Shown: positions 18,044 to 26,550 of the stretch, one piece after another | Numbering within the stretch: position 1 is the first letter of the stretch | How the letters are laid out: the number at the start of each line of letters is the position of its first letter | NCBI GenBank assembly: GCA_018056955.1 | Contig: JAGPEQ010000013.1 | Coordinates: 1 to 48,612, forward strand | DNA from: Bacteroidales bacterium | GTDB taxonomy: Bacteria > Bacteroidota > Bacteroidia > Bacteroidales > Tenuifilaceae | DNA: 48,612 nt | Direction of reading: 5' to 3' | Translations under genes and position numbers: made by a program | The notes under the pieces: generated by a model | What the model saw: the letters and a program-made list of their open reading frames with translations, nothing else | Databases searched by the model: none | Told to the model about the DNA's origin: nothing

Positions 18044-18784
18044 CTACTCAATGTTTAATTTACCATTTCGGGATAGTAGTAAGAACAAGTCGTTCATTGA
18101 TTCAACTCCATGTGTCGATTTTAGTTGCGCGGGTGCACCCTGAGCTTCAATTCTTCCATCAACCATGACAAGAACAGTATGGCAGTACTCTGCTTCGTCC
18201 ATGTAATGAGTGGTTACCAGCACGGTTGTTCCCATAGAGGAGATTTGATGAATGGTTTCCCAGAACATTCGTCGTCCAACCGGGTCAACACCGCTTGTGG
18301 GTTCATCGAGGAAGATGATTGGGGGCTTATGCACTAACGATACCGCTAGCGAAATTCTTTGTCGCCACCCAACCGGCAACGATTCAACCTTAGTGTCTTT
18401 AAAATCGTGCATTTTGAACTCCTCCACAAGTTCAAGTGCACGTATTCTTAGCTCTTTTCCCCATAACCCATAAATACCACCAAAAAATCGTATGTTCTCC
18501 CAAACCGTTAAATCGCTGTAAAGCGAAAACTTTTGGCTCATATAGCCAATGCTGGCCCTAATTTGTTCAGGCTGAGTGTAAGCATCATAACCCGCAACGC
18601 TAATTTTCCCCGATGTGGGTGAAAGCAGCCCGCAGAGCATCCTGATTGTGGTAGTCTTACCTGCACCATTGGCTCCAAGAAGTCCAAATATTTCCCCTTT
18701 ACCAACACTAAAGGTTAGGTGATTTACAGCAATAAAACTTCCAAAGCGTTTTACGAGGTTTTCAACCTCAATGGCATTTGTCAT
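18044..18784 (-). CDS. ABC transporter ATPase with altered signature motif
   Basis: 246 residues with Walker A GANGAGKTTT (about 35-44), Q-loop, Walker B IIFLDEPTSGVD and H-loop TTHYMDEAE. The signature reads LPVGWRQR where LSGGxxQR is usual; the second half of E. coli YbhF has a similar LPLGFKQR, which fits an asymmetric pair. The start overlaps the preceding ATPase gene by 4 bp. It pairs with that ATPase to drive the two permeases. Confidence 0.92.
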   Translation of the reverse strand: MTNAIEVENLVKRFGSFIAVNHLTFSVGKGEIFGLLGANGAGKTTTIRMLCGLLSPTSGKISVAGYDAYTQPEQIRASIGYMSQKFSLYSDLTVWENIRFFGGIYGLWGKELRIRALELVEEFKMHDFKDTKVESLPVGWRQRISLAVSLVHKPPIIFLDEPTSGVDPVGRRMFWETIHQISSMGTTVLVTTHYMDEAEYCHTVLVMVDGRIEAQGAPAQLKSTHGVESMNDLFLLLSRNGKLNIE

Positions 18785-19701
18785 TTCACAAGATTTTTTT
18801 CCGAGAGTTGGTAAATGAAATAATCCTCAATGCTTGCCTGTATTTGAGCTACATTAGCTTCAACTCCTACCGACATCAATCTATCGTGAAGGCTTTCAGG
18901 ACTTTCCTCATTGTAATTAGTTGCGAAGTGAATACTATCGCCAAACATGTAGGCGGTTTCGCATGTACTTAAATGCCTAATGGCATCTAAACTACTCCAT
19001 GCATTGTTAGCCTGAATGCTAAAGAGTTTATAGGGAAACATTTCAGCAAACCCTTCGGGAGTGTTAGTTCCTAAAATTCGCCCTTTCTGAATCAATGCAA
19101 CCCTATCGCACTGCTTTGCCTCATCCATGTACGCTGTTGAAACAAAAACAGTAATACCCTGTTTCTTAATAGAATGTAACAAATCCCATAGTTCCTTTCT
19201 TGAAACAGCGTCAACTCCGGTTGTTGGCTCATCGAGTATCAGCACCCTTGGGCGATGAATCAATGCGCACGAAAGGGCAAGTTTTTGTTTCATACCACCC
19301 GATAGCTTTCCGGCAGGGCGATTTCTAAATGGTTCAAGCATGTGATATACACCCTTTACCAGTTCGTAATTTTCCTTTACTGTTGTTCCAAAAACCCCGG
19401 CAAAAAAGTTTAAGTTCTCTTCCACGGTTAAATCGGAATAAAGTGAGAAAACAGCAGGCATATACCCAATTTCGCCCCTTATCAGTTTATACTGGCTTAC
19501 GGTATCCAAACCAAAAACCGTTACATTCCCGCTATCGGGAACTAACAGTGTTGTAATAATACGGATTAACGTTGATTTTCCTGCTCCATCGGGGCCAATT
19601 AAACCAAACATCTCACCCTCCTCAACGCTCAGACTTACATCGGTAAGCGCTTTCACCTTGCCGTATGATTTTGATATGTTAGTTACTTGTATTGCTGGCA
19701 T
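18781..19701 (-). CDS. ABC transporter ATPase with canonical signature
   Basis: 306 residues with Walker A GPDGAGKST, signature LSGGMKQK, Walker B VLILDEPTTGVD and H-loop STAYMDEAK (the histidine is replaced by alanine-tyrosine, SxxYMDEA). About 80 residues after the core form a C-terminal extension. It corresponds to the first half of fused YbhF. A 130-bp gap with no gene separates it from the hlyD-like gene upstream, yet the order and strand still fit one operon. Confidence 0.92.
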   Translation of the reverse strand: MPAIQVTNISKSYGKVKALTDVSLSVEEGEMFGLIGPDGAGKSTLIRIITTLLVPDSGNVTVFGLDTVSQYKLIRGEIGYMPAVFSLYSDLTVEENLNFFAGVFGTTVKENYELVKGVYHMLEPFRNRPAGKLSGGMKQKLALSCALIHRPRVLILDEPTTGVDAVSRKELWDLLHSIKKQGITVFVSTAYMDEAKQCDRVALIQKGRILGTNTPEGFAEMFPYKLFSIQANNAWSSLDAIRHLSTCETAYMFGDSIHFATNYNEESPESLHDRLMSVGVEANVAQIQASIEDYFIYQLSEKNLVK

Positions 19702-19831
19702 TTAGATAGAGTTTAGAATTAAACGTCAGTGTTCAGCAAAAAATAATGTCAGGAAGAAGTAGATAAAAAAGTAAACCCAAAAAACATAACTGTCTATCAT
19801 TCACTACACATAGAACACAAAACAATGCACA

Positions 19832-20725
19832 CTAATCTTCAATCCTAACCTCCACTGGCATTCCTATCTTAAAATAGCCATTTGGGTTGGGAACTCGAAC
19901 TTTTACAGCATACACAAGGTTAACCCTTTCGTTCCTTGTTTGAATAATTTTTGGAGTGAATTCAGCTTCCGATGAAACCCATGCAATTTCGCCTTTATCC
20001 TCCTTGAGTTTACCATCTGAGGTATCGGTTAAAATTGTCACCTTACGGCCAATTGAAAAATCGGGAAGTTGAGTTTCATCAATATAAACCCTCGCGTAAA
20101 CCGTATCGAGCGTACCAATTTTGCAAACCGGTTTTCCGGTAATAACCAGCTCTCCCTGGCTCACATAGCGCGATATTACTGTCCCTGAAACAGGTGAAAC
20201 CATGTGGCACCGCCACAATAAATCCAGGGCCTGGGCAATTTGAGCATCTACAGCGTCAATTTCTGCCAACACCCCTGAGCGTTGCGCATCAAACGTTGCT
20301 TTTTGCTTTTCGGCAATTTTGAACTTTCCCTCAACATCATCAAGCTGACGCAGTGTTGCTGCGCTATCGGCTACTAATTTTTTTACCCTATCAAGTTCCT
20401 TTTTCAGGACGTTCAGCTGCTCATCCTGAACGGCAATTTGAGCATCAATACCTTGCAACTTTGCCTTGGCAGCTTTTAGCTGGGCATTAAGCTGCTTTAG
20501 TTTAAGGACTTGCGGTAGGGTATCAACAATTCCAATAAGCTGATTTTTCTCCACTTTATACCCCTCATCGATTTTAAGTTCCAGAAGTTTACCACCCACT
20601 TCTGCGGAAATGGTTACATCGTTCGATTCAATGTTTCCGTAAGCATCAGCTTTCCCATTATTCCTGCTACATGAAATAACAATTGCAGCGGGAAGAATTA
20701 CCTTGATAAGATTTTTCCAATTCAT
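19832..20725 (-). CDS. HlyD/YbhG-like membrane fusion lipoprotein
   Basis: 297 residues. The N-terminus has a lipobox-like AAIVISC, so it is probably anchored by Cys20. A biotinyl-lipoyl-like half (SAEVGGKLLELKIDEGYKVEKNQ), a long alpha-helical hairpin (about 80-165), the second lipoyl half (MVSPVSGTVISRYVSQGELV) and a beta-barrel follow. It bridges the inner-membrane ABC pump and the TolC-like channel. The gap to the tolC-like gene is 12 bp. Confidence 0.92.
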   Translation of the reverse strand: MNWKNLIKVILPAAIVISCSRNNGKADAYGNIESNDVTISAEVGGKLLELKIDEGYKVEKNQLIGIVDTLPQVLKLKQLNAQLKAAKAKLQGIDAQIAVQDEQLNVLKKELDRVKKLVADSAATLRQLDDVEGKFKIAEKQKATFDAQRSGVLAEIDAVDAQIAQALDLLWRCHMVSPVSGTVISRYVSQGELVITGKPVCKIGTLDTVYARVYIDETQLPDFSIGRKVTILTDTSDGKLKEDKGEIAWVSSEAEFTPKIIQTRNERVNLVYAVKVRVPNPNGYFKIGMPVEVRIED

Positions 20726-20737
20726 TGGTATAATTTT

Positions 20738-22030
20738 TTAATCGTTAATACTCATGCCAAGTGTGAAATATAGCCTCACAACCTCCTGTGAGAGCTTTAT
20801 TTTATGTAAGTCCATATCAATTTTTGCTCTAAGCAAGCTGTTAAAGTCGGACAAGTAAACCGATGATGTTATGGTTCCGTTTTTTAGCTGCGATGCTGAT
20901 GCCTTTACAGACTTTTCTAGCAGCTCAACTATTTTTTCATCGGTTTGTATTTGCCTTTGTAACGATTGTATCTGCGCTAACGCTGATGAAACCTGCGCAC
21001 TACATCCTTCATCGTAAGCATTGCGCCTATATTGTAAAATGTTCTGTTGGATTTTCAGGGTCTGCCTCTCGCGCGATGTGCTATTCCAATCCCATATACT
21101 CCATGATAATCGGGCTCCAACCAAGGCAAAGGAATCAAACTCATTGGAAAGCATGTTAAGTCCCGGTTTGCCATAGCCAACCCGTGCAAATGCACTTAGC
21201 TTAGGCATTCGCCTGCTAGTCAAGGCACCTGATGCTGTTGACAGATAGCCGTTCTGCAGGTCAAAAAGTTTATATTCGGGGCGTGAACAAACATCCTGGT
21301 TTGGTATAGCTAATGAAGGTATAATCCCTTGGACATTCTCATCAATTTTTACTCCTGTAAGTGAGTAAATTGATTCTGCCAAACTATACCGTTGCGAAAG
21401 GTTTGCATCAATGCTTTGCTCCAACCTAAGCCTCTCAGCCTTTAAAGCGTTTGCTGATGATTCCAGTACCACCCCAGCATTTACACCGGACTCAAGCTCC
21501 TCTATTCGCCTATCGAGCTCCACGGCCATAGCTTTAAGCTGCCTGATTGCCATATCAGTAGAAAGTATTCCAAAGTAAAGCGAAGCCACCCTTTCCTTTT
21601 GGGTGTAAAGTTCGCTTTCAACCTTGTTCTGCTCAAGTTTACGCGATTCATCTTCAAGCTGATGCATCGATTTTGTTGCACCTCCATCCCAAATCAGCTG
21701 GCTAACATCGATAGTAAACTTATAGTTGTCGTTGTCGGGTGTAGGGATTGAAATGCCCGGCATGGGAATGTTAACTTTTGTTACATCCGATTGCCAGGTA
21801 GCCTCGGCATTCAATTCTACTTTTGGTAAGTAGTTTACCTTGATATTCGACTTCCTAAGCCAGTAAACCGAGTCGGTTGCCGCACTAACCCTGTAAAGCT
21901 TATTCCACTGCTCCATGCTTTTAAGTAAGCCCGGCAGAGTAACCGTGTTCTGGCTCTTTAGCATATAGGTTGAAGCCAGTAAAGTAATGGTAAGCGAAAT
22001 AATTCTTGCCTTTCTCATTGTTAAAATCAT
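20738..22030 (-). CDS. TolC-like outer-membrane efflux protein
   Basis: 430 residues with a signal peptide (hydrophobic ISLTITLLASTYML, cleaved near LKSQ) and two long OEP-type helical repeats (about 145-225 and 330-425). The ATG at 22030 overlaps the tetR stop in an ATGA, which favours it over the ATG 12 bases downstream. It provides the outer-membrane exit duct of the pump. Confidence 0.9.
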   Translation of the reverse strand: MILTMRKARIISLTITLLASTYMLKSQNTVTLPGLLKSMEQWNKLYRVSAATDSVYWLRKSNIKVNYLPKVELNAEATWQSDVTKVNIPMPGISIPTPDNDNYKFTIDVSQLIWDGGATKSMHQLEDESRKLEQNKVESELYTQKERVASLYFGILSTDMAIRQLKAMAVELDRRIEELESGVNAGVVLESSANALKAERLRLEQSIDANLSQRYSLAESIYSLTGVKIDENVQGIIPSLAIPNQDVCSRPEYKLFDLQNGYLSTASGALTSRRMPKLSAFARVGYGKPGLNMLSNEFDSFALVGARLSWSIWDWNSTSRERQTLKIQQNILQYRRNAYDEGCSAQVSSALAQIQSLQRQIQTDEKIVELLEKSVKASASQLKNGTITSSVYLSDFNSLLRAKIDMDLHKIKLSQEVVRLYFTLGMSIND

Positions 22031-22653
22031 TTTAATCTTCCTTTTAGAAAGTAAATCATAAAGTCGGCAACATACCTTTTACGTTCACTCAAAAACTTTT
22101 GGTAATCGCCCTCGTTGCCATTAAAAAGCACCTGTTCAATGATTGGTTTACCGGCAAACGGGAAAAAACATGAGCTAACAGTAGTTACCATAAGGTGAAG
22201 CACCTCGTTCACGCTTAATCCCAATTCATGGGATAAAACCTTCATCACATCTTTTAGTTTTTCGGCATTGATGCCCGATTCAGTAATGAACTGTGCAATC
22301 ATTTCGGGATTTCGATTAGCCTCGCGCAGCACAAAAGCAGGTAGAAAGGGATTTCTAAGGAAAAGTTCGATATACTCTTCCACAAAATGCCGAATTTTTT
22401 GCTCATAGGTCATCTCCATAGATAGTAATACGGGTATGAGCCGTGGAAAAAAGTTGTTCAGCTCAACCTTAAAGATGGTCATGAAAAGCTTTTCCTTTGA
22501 ACGGAAATAGTAATGCAGCAGAGCCTTATTAATTCCTGCTTCATCGGCAATTTCCTGCATACGCGCCCCGTCCAATCCCTTTTGGACAAACACGCGTTTG
22601 GCAGCTTCAAGTATCAAACTCTCAGTGTCTTTCTCTATTTTTTTTGGTGTCAT
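22027..22653 (-). CDS. TetR-family repressor of the efflux operon
   Basis: 208 residues. The N-terminal helix-turn-helix is typical (ILEAAKRVFVQKGLDGARMQ, then IADEAGINKALLHYYFRSKE at about 37-56), followed by a CecR/YbhH-like ligand domain. It is first in the operon. A dyad TTAACCATTTGGTTAA lies 6 bp upstream of its start and an identical copy lies toward the divergent flavin reductase gene. It therefore probably represses its own operon and the divergent gene until an effector binds. Confidence 0.92.
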   Translation of the reverse strand: MTPKKIEKDTESLILEAAKRVFVQKGLDGARMQEIADEAGINKALLHYYFRSKEKLFMTIFKVELNNFFPRLIPVLLSMEMTYEQKIRHFVEEYIELFLRNPFLPAFVLREANRNPEMIAQFITESGINAEKLKDVMKVLSHELGLSVNEVLHLMVTTVSSCFFPFAGKPIIEQVLFNGNEGDYQKFLSERKRYVADFMIYFLKGRLK

Positions 22654-22659
22654 ACAATA

Positions 22660-22675
22660 TTAACCATTTGGTTAA
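22660..22675. promoter_or_regulatory. Probable TetR operator 1
   Basis: TTAACCATTTGGTTAA has 7-bp inverted arms around TT and lies 6 bp before the tetR start. On the minus strand the near-match GATATTTG (22685-22692) could be the -7 element of the efflux operon, which would put this dyad over the transcription start. Confidence 0.7.
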
Positions 22676-22732
22676 ACCATACGGCAAATATCTGACACAT
22701 TTTTTTATGCTCCAAATTTTTTAGTCTCTTTT

Positions 22733-22748
22733 TTAACCATTTGGTTAA
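22733..22748. promoter_or_regulatory. Probable TetR operator 2
   Basis: An exact copy of TTAACCATTTGGTTAA, 73 bp (about seven helical turns) from operator 1. It lies just upstream of the -7 element of the divergent flavin reductase gene. Confidence 0.7.
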
Positions 22749-22773
22749 TTTTTTTTGTATGCGGCTAATTATC

Positions 22774-22781
22774 TATATTTG
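22774..22781 (+). promoter_or_regulatory. -7 element of the flavin oxidoreductase gene
   Basis: TATATTTG fully matches TAnnTTTG, 22 bp before the ATG. A TTTG at 22754-22757 is 16 bp upstream, slightly close for a -33 element. Confidence 0.6.
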
Positions 22782-22803
22782 TGATTAGTTAATTAAAGTT
22801 ATT

Positions 22804-23847
22804 ATGGATATTCACACGCCAATTGTAATTAACGGAATAAATATTAAAAACCGGGTTGCCTTGCCACCCATTGTTAACTTTGGATGGTCCGACTCCGATG
22901 GAAAGGTAAGCAGCAAGCATATTGCACACTACGAAAGAATTGCTAGGGGTGGCACCGGTCTAATTATTGTTGAAGCCACCTGTGTGAATCCCACTGGTAG
23001 AATTTTCAGCTACCAGTTAGGCATATGGGACGACAACCACATTGAGGGGCTTGCCAGAATTGCTGAGGCTGTCCACAAGCACGACGCCAAGGTTCTTATT
23101 CAGCTTCACCATGCAGGACTTACCACACGGAAAGCTGTTGCCGAAAAGGCCTTTGGTCCCTCCGTTGACCCGGAAAACGACCGTTCCGTAGCCTTAACCA
23201 AAGAACAAGTAAGTGAACTGGTAGAAAATTTTGTAAGCGCAGCCAAAAGGGCACACCTAGCGGGCTTTGATGGTGTTGAACTACACGGTGCCCATGGTTA
23301 CCTGCTTAACCAGTTCGCCTCTTCTGCCATTAACCACCGCACCGATGAGTATGGTGGGAACTCTGAGAACAGGTTACGATTTGCAAGGCAAATCATTGAA
23401 GGTATCAAGGAAGTTACACCCTCAACATTTATTATTGGTTACCGCATGGCTGGTTGTTCCCCCACCCTGAACGATGGTATTGAAATTGCCAAACTGCTCC
23501 AGGCATACGGCGTTCATTACCTTCATGTATCGCACGGTGGCGAAAAGGGTATTAACCCCACAGTTCCCTCAAATTTTGACTACAACCATGTGGTTTACAT
23601 GGGAACAGAGGTAAAAAAGTTTGTAGATGTTCCTGTAATGGTGGTTAACCAAATAAAATCACCTGAAAGGGCTAATAAGTTGGTCACACACGGCTTAGCT
23701 GATATGGTAGCCATTGGACGTGACATGTTAACCGACCCCGATTGGGTAACCAAGGCAAAAACAGGCGAGGCTATAAACCTTTGTATTGATTGTCAGCCGC
23801 GCTGTAAACGCTACACCAAACCGGAATCGTGCCCACTGGCGGAGTAG
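22804..23847 (+). CDS. Old Yellow Enzyme family NADH:flavin oxidoreductase with C-terminal cysteine cluster
   Basis: A 347-residue FMN TIM barrel. Motifs are LHHAGLTTRK (near 99-108), the catalytic-pair-like HGAHGYLLNQFASSAINHRTDEYGG (near 162) written here only for its key residues His and Tyr, and MVAIGRDMLTDPDW near the end. Family members reduce activated alkenes or 2,4-dienoyl-CoA. The tail has Cys327, Cys330, Cys334 and Cys343, like the [4Fe-4S] site of 2,4-dienoyl-CoA reductase, but the FAD/NAD domains that follow in that enzyme are absent. Divergence from tetR across paired operators suggests it is induced together with the pump, perhaps by a reactive electrophile. Confidence 0.88.
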   Translation: MDIHTPIVINGINIKNRVALPPIVNFGWSDSDGKVSSKHIAHYERIARGGTGLIIVEATCVNPTGRIFSYQLGIWDDNHIEGLARIAEAVHKHDAKVLIQLHHAGLTTRKAVAEKAFGPSVDPENDRSVALTKEQVSELVENFVSAAKRAHLAGFDGVELHGAHGYLLNQFASSAINHRTDEYGGNSENRLRFARQIIEGIKEVTPSTFIIGYRMAGCSPTLNDGIEIAKLLQAYGVHYLHVSHGGEKGINPTVPSNFDYNHVVYMGTEVKKFVDVPVMVVNQIKSPERANKLVTHGLADMVAIGRDMLTDPDWVTKAKTGEAINLCIDCQPRCKRYTKPESCPLAE

Positions 23848-23857
23848 GTAGAGGGAA

Positions 23858-23920
23858 GGATAAAGGATAAAGGATAAAGGATAAAGGATAAAGGATAAAG
23901 GATAAAGGTTAAAGGTTAAA
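23858..23920 (+). repeat. Heptanucleotide tandem repeat, GGATAAA family
   Basis: Seven GGATAAA units followed by two GGTTAAA units, starting 11 bases after the flavin oxidoreductase stop. The 140 bp between this array and the next hold no gene, only a loose GTGTTT-rich stretch near 23955-23995. Confidence 0.95.
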
Positions 23921-24064
23921 GGTTGACCCGTCCTATGTTAGCGGGAATAGAAGTAAAAGGTGTTTCGTGTTTTGTGTTTTATGTTTGGTGTTATGAAAAA
24001 TCCAAATATTTAGTAATCAGTCATATATAAGCATTTCGCATTGTTTTTTGTCATTATCAATCTT

Positions 24065-24134
24065 CAACTATCAACCATCAACTATCAACTATCAACTATC
24101 AACTATCAACTATCAACCGTCAACCATCAACTAA
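24065..24134 (+). repeat. Heptanucleotide tandem repeat, CAACTAT family
   Basis: Ten 7-bp units of CAACTAT with CAACCAT and CAACCGT variants. It lies 75 bp beyond the 3' end of the minus-strand symporter gene. Confidence 0.95.
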
Positions 24135-24135
24135 T

Positions 24136-24183
24136 GTGCGCCATCCGTGTTCCATTTCATTTTGCGAACAACGGACAGCGCAC
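24136..24183 (-). terminator. Imperfect hairpin behind the symporter gene
   Basis: Arms 24136-24148 and 24171-24183 pair at 11 of 13 positions (GTGCGC with GCGCAC, TCCGT with ACGGA) around a 22-base loop, 26 bp past the stop. No U run follows, so termination is uncertain. Confidence 0.35.
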
Positions 24184-24209
24184 TGCAGATATTTTCCTAG
24201 CCCTTTAAG

Positions 24210-25625
24210 CTAATCTCTGTTCAAGTTAAATTCCCCTGCTTTAAGTCGCTTTAAATAGCCTTCGGCCTCGGCTTTCATTACTGGGAATAAAAGCAGTAGC
24301 GCTATCAGGTTTGGAATGCTCATAAAGGTGATAACCATATCCACAAAGTGCCAAACCAAATCGATACCCCAAACTGAACCAAAGAATACAAATAGGGTAA
24401 AAACGTAGTAGTAAGGTTTAATGGCCTTATCGCCAAAAATGTACTGTGCAGTTCTGGTTCCGTAGTATGACCAGCTAATGATGGTAGAGAACGCAAAAAG
24501 TAGCAGGCTAATGGCCACCATGTGACGCGCTAAAAAGCCAATGCCAATTTTACCCAAGCCCTCCTGAAAAGCAGCAACTGTCATCCCTACCCCTTTAACG
24601 GCACCATCTAATCGCCATACGCCGGTTAAAACAATAACCAATGCAGTAAGGGTACAAATTACAATGGTATCGATGAAAGGTTCAAGCGAAGCCACAAACC
24701 CCTCACGCATGGGGTATGGAGTTTTTGCAGCAGCATGCGCCATAGGCGCTGAGCCCTGTCCGGCCTCATTGGAAAACAAACCCCGGCGAACACCCCATAT
24801 CATAGTCATGAAAAAGGTTGAACCCACAAAACCACCAACTGCTGCTTGGCCCGTAAAAGCACTTTTTACAATCAACCATAAAGCTGAAGGTATATCGGCA
24901 TAGTGAACACCTATGACAAGAATTGCAGAACCAAAGTAGATAACAGCCATTAAAGGCACAAGCTTAGAGGTAACATTGGCAATGCGGCGCAATCCGCCAA
25001 CTACAATTAAAAACACTAACGCTGAAATGGCAATACCGGTGTAAAGAACAGGGATATTATAGCTAGTTTTTAAAACATCGGAGATTGAATTGGCTTGAGC
25101 CATATTGCCAGTTCCTAATGAACAAAGAATCCCAGCAAAGGCAAAGAAAACAGCCAAACGCTTAGCCCAAACACCCAGCTTATCCTTAAGACCATGTTCA
25201 ATGTAGTACATAGGACCGCCCGAAACAGTGCCATCGGCATTAATTTTACGGAACTTTTGCGCCAATGTACATTCAACCATTTTAAGCATCATGCCAAAGA
25301 AGCCGGTAACCCAAAGCCAGAACACAGCCCCAGGCCCGCCAAAATAGATTGCAAGGGTAACTCCAACAATATTTCCGGTTCCAACAGTGGCTGAAAGCGC
25401 CGTGGTAAGAGCCTTGTAATGGCTTACATCGCCTACATCATCGTGCTTGCTATATTTCCCTCGAACCAAGTCGATAGCATGCTTAAAATGGCTTACCTGT
25501 AAAAATTTAAGTCTGATTGAGTAGTAAATGCCTGTGGGAACCAGCAGGGCTAATATCAAGTAACCCCCAACATACTCGTTGTAAAGCTGAATAACGTAAT
25601 CGAAACTTTCCAGAAAAGTGTTCAT
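24210..25625 (-). CDS. Sodium/alanine (AGCS family) symporter
   Basis: 471 residues from the ATG at 25625 (MNTFLESFDY). An upstream in-frame ATG would extend it by 15 residues through the promoter and is rejected. About ten to eleven membrane helices are visible. Family hallmarks include ALTTALSATVGTGNIVGVTLAI (abridged here to its start ALSATVGTGNI), GGPMYYIEHGL and GVRRGLFSNEAGQGSAPMAHA. It imports alanine, glycine or a similar amino acid with sodium. It is monocistronic with its own promoter. Confidence 0.93.
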   Translation of the reverse strand: MNTFLESFDYVIQLYNEYVGGYLILALLVPTGIYYSIRLKFLQVSHFKHAIDLVRGKYSKHDDVGDVSHYKALTTALSATVGTGNIVGVTLAIYFGGPGAVFWLWVTGFFGMMLKMVECTLAQKFRKINADGTVSGGPMYYIEHGLKDKLGVWAKRLAVFFAFAGILCSLGTGNMAQANSISDVLKTSYNIPVLYTGIAISALVFLIVVGGLRRIANVTSKLVPLMAVIYFGSAILVIGVHYADIPSALWLIVKSAFTGQAAVGGFVGSTFFMTMIWGVRRGLFSNEAGQGSAPMAHAAAKTPYPMREGFVASLEPFIDTIVICTLTALVIVLTGVWRLDGAVKGVGMTVAAFQEGLGKIGIGFLARHMVAISLLLFAFSTIISWSYYGTRTAQYIFGDKAIKPYYYVFTLFVFFGSVWGIDLVWHFVDMVITFMSIPNLIALLLLFPVMKAEAEGYLKRLKAGEFNLNRD

Positions 25626-25652
25626 GGTTTTGGTTTGGTTTAGGTTATCGCA

Positions 25653-25682
25653 CAAAAATAGAAAAAACAAAAACCTGTCAAA
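25653..25682 (-). promoter_or_regulatory. Promoter of the symporter gene
   Basis: On the minus strand TTTG (25679-25682), 18 bp, then TATTTTTG (25653-25660). The start near 25646 gives a 21-base leader. Confidence 0.6.
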
Positions 25683-25696
25683 GGATAGACAGGTTT
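25671..25696. promoter_or_regulatory. Operator-like dyad over the symporter promoter
   Basis: AAACCTGTC (25671-25679) and GACAGGTTT (25688-25696) form a perfect 9-bp inverted repeat around 8 bases that contain the -33 TTTG. A bound regulator would cover the promoter. Confidence 0.5.
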
Positions 25697-25861
25697 ATTG
25701 TTAATAAGTTTAAAAATTTTTGTCATTTAGATTTGATTTGGTAGATTTAAATTCAATGTCGTTTAGCTAACAAAAAAATACAAGCCTGTCATCCTGAGCG
25801 CAGCGAAGGATCACTAATCGACCCCATGAGACGTTTCGCTTAGCTCAACATGGCAATAGCT

Positions 25862-26016
25862 TCACGAACAACAAACAACGCTTCCAGCCCCGTAGGGGCG
25901 CAATATTTGTAACACAATAGTTACTCCCTCATGCATAGCGATGCACGCCATGGCACTCCAAAGAGCAAGGGTGAAACATTGCATCGCAAAGGAAAAACAT
26001 TGCAAAGAGTGATTTT
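25862..26016. repeat. Direct repeat copy 1 (~150 bp)
   Basis: Shares CCCCGTAGGGGC, GCGATGCACGCCATGGCA and CCAAAGAGCAAGGGTGAAAC, in the same order and spacing, with 26392-26550. Confidence 0.85.
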
Positions 26017-26109
26017 CACGTTCTTTCTTGTCTTGATACAAGAAAGAACCAAAGAAAATCAAGGCTGAAAAGCCCGACCCGATGGGTACCCCGTGGGTGG
26101 AACTGCCAC

Positions 26110-26154
26110 GCGATACTATTCGCCACGCCTACGGCGTGACTCATGTGGTATCGC
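26110..26154. repeat. Two-stem hairpin element
   Basis: The outer arms GCGATAC (26110-26116) and GTATCGC (26148-26154) enclose an inner perfect stem CACGCC-TAC-GGCGTG (26124-26138). The layout is like a REP-type palindromic unit. Confidence 0.6.
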
Positions 26155-26391
26155 TTACTAAGCCTACCGCCACGTCCACCCCCGCCCCATTGCCGGGTCA
26201 GGCTTTTATGCCTCTGAATGCTTCTTCCGCTTCATTCCTTTTCAGGGAAAAGGTTGGGGTGAGGTCGTATCTCACGAACAACCTTGATGACCCCTCTAAA
26301 TCTCCCCTGAGAGGGAAGACTTTAGCCATGCAAAAAGTTTCCTAATTGCTTTTTCCCTCTCATATAAGGAGAGGGGCTGGGGGTGAGGTCA

Positions 26392-26550
26392 ATTCCACAA
26401 ACAACGAACAACGCTTCCTGCCCCGTAGGGGCTCAACATTTGTAACCCAATGGAACTCTCGCATGTAAAGCGATGCACGCCATGGCATTCCAAAGAGCAA
26501 GGGTGAAACGTTGCATCGCAACAGAAAAGTTTGGCAAAGAGCGGTTTCCA
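26392..26550. repeat. Direct repeat copy 2 (~150 bp)
   Basis: Imperfect copy of 25862-26016 in the same orientation, about 530 bp downstream, differing by scattered substitutions and a few indels. Confidence 0.85.

Noticed and set aside
26082-26345. 87-codon open frame in the repeat island
   Set aside because: It runs through hairpin and dispersed-repeat words, has no ribosome-binding site or promoter, and no recognisable domain.
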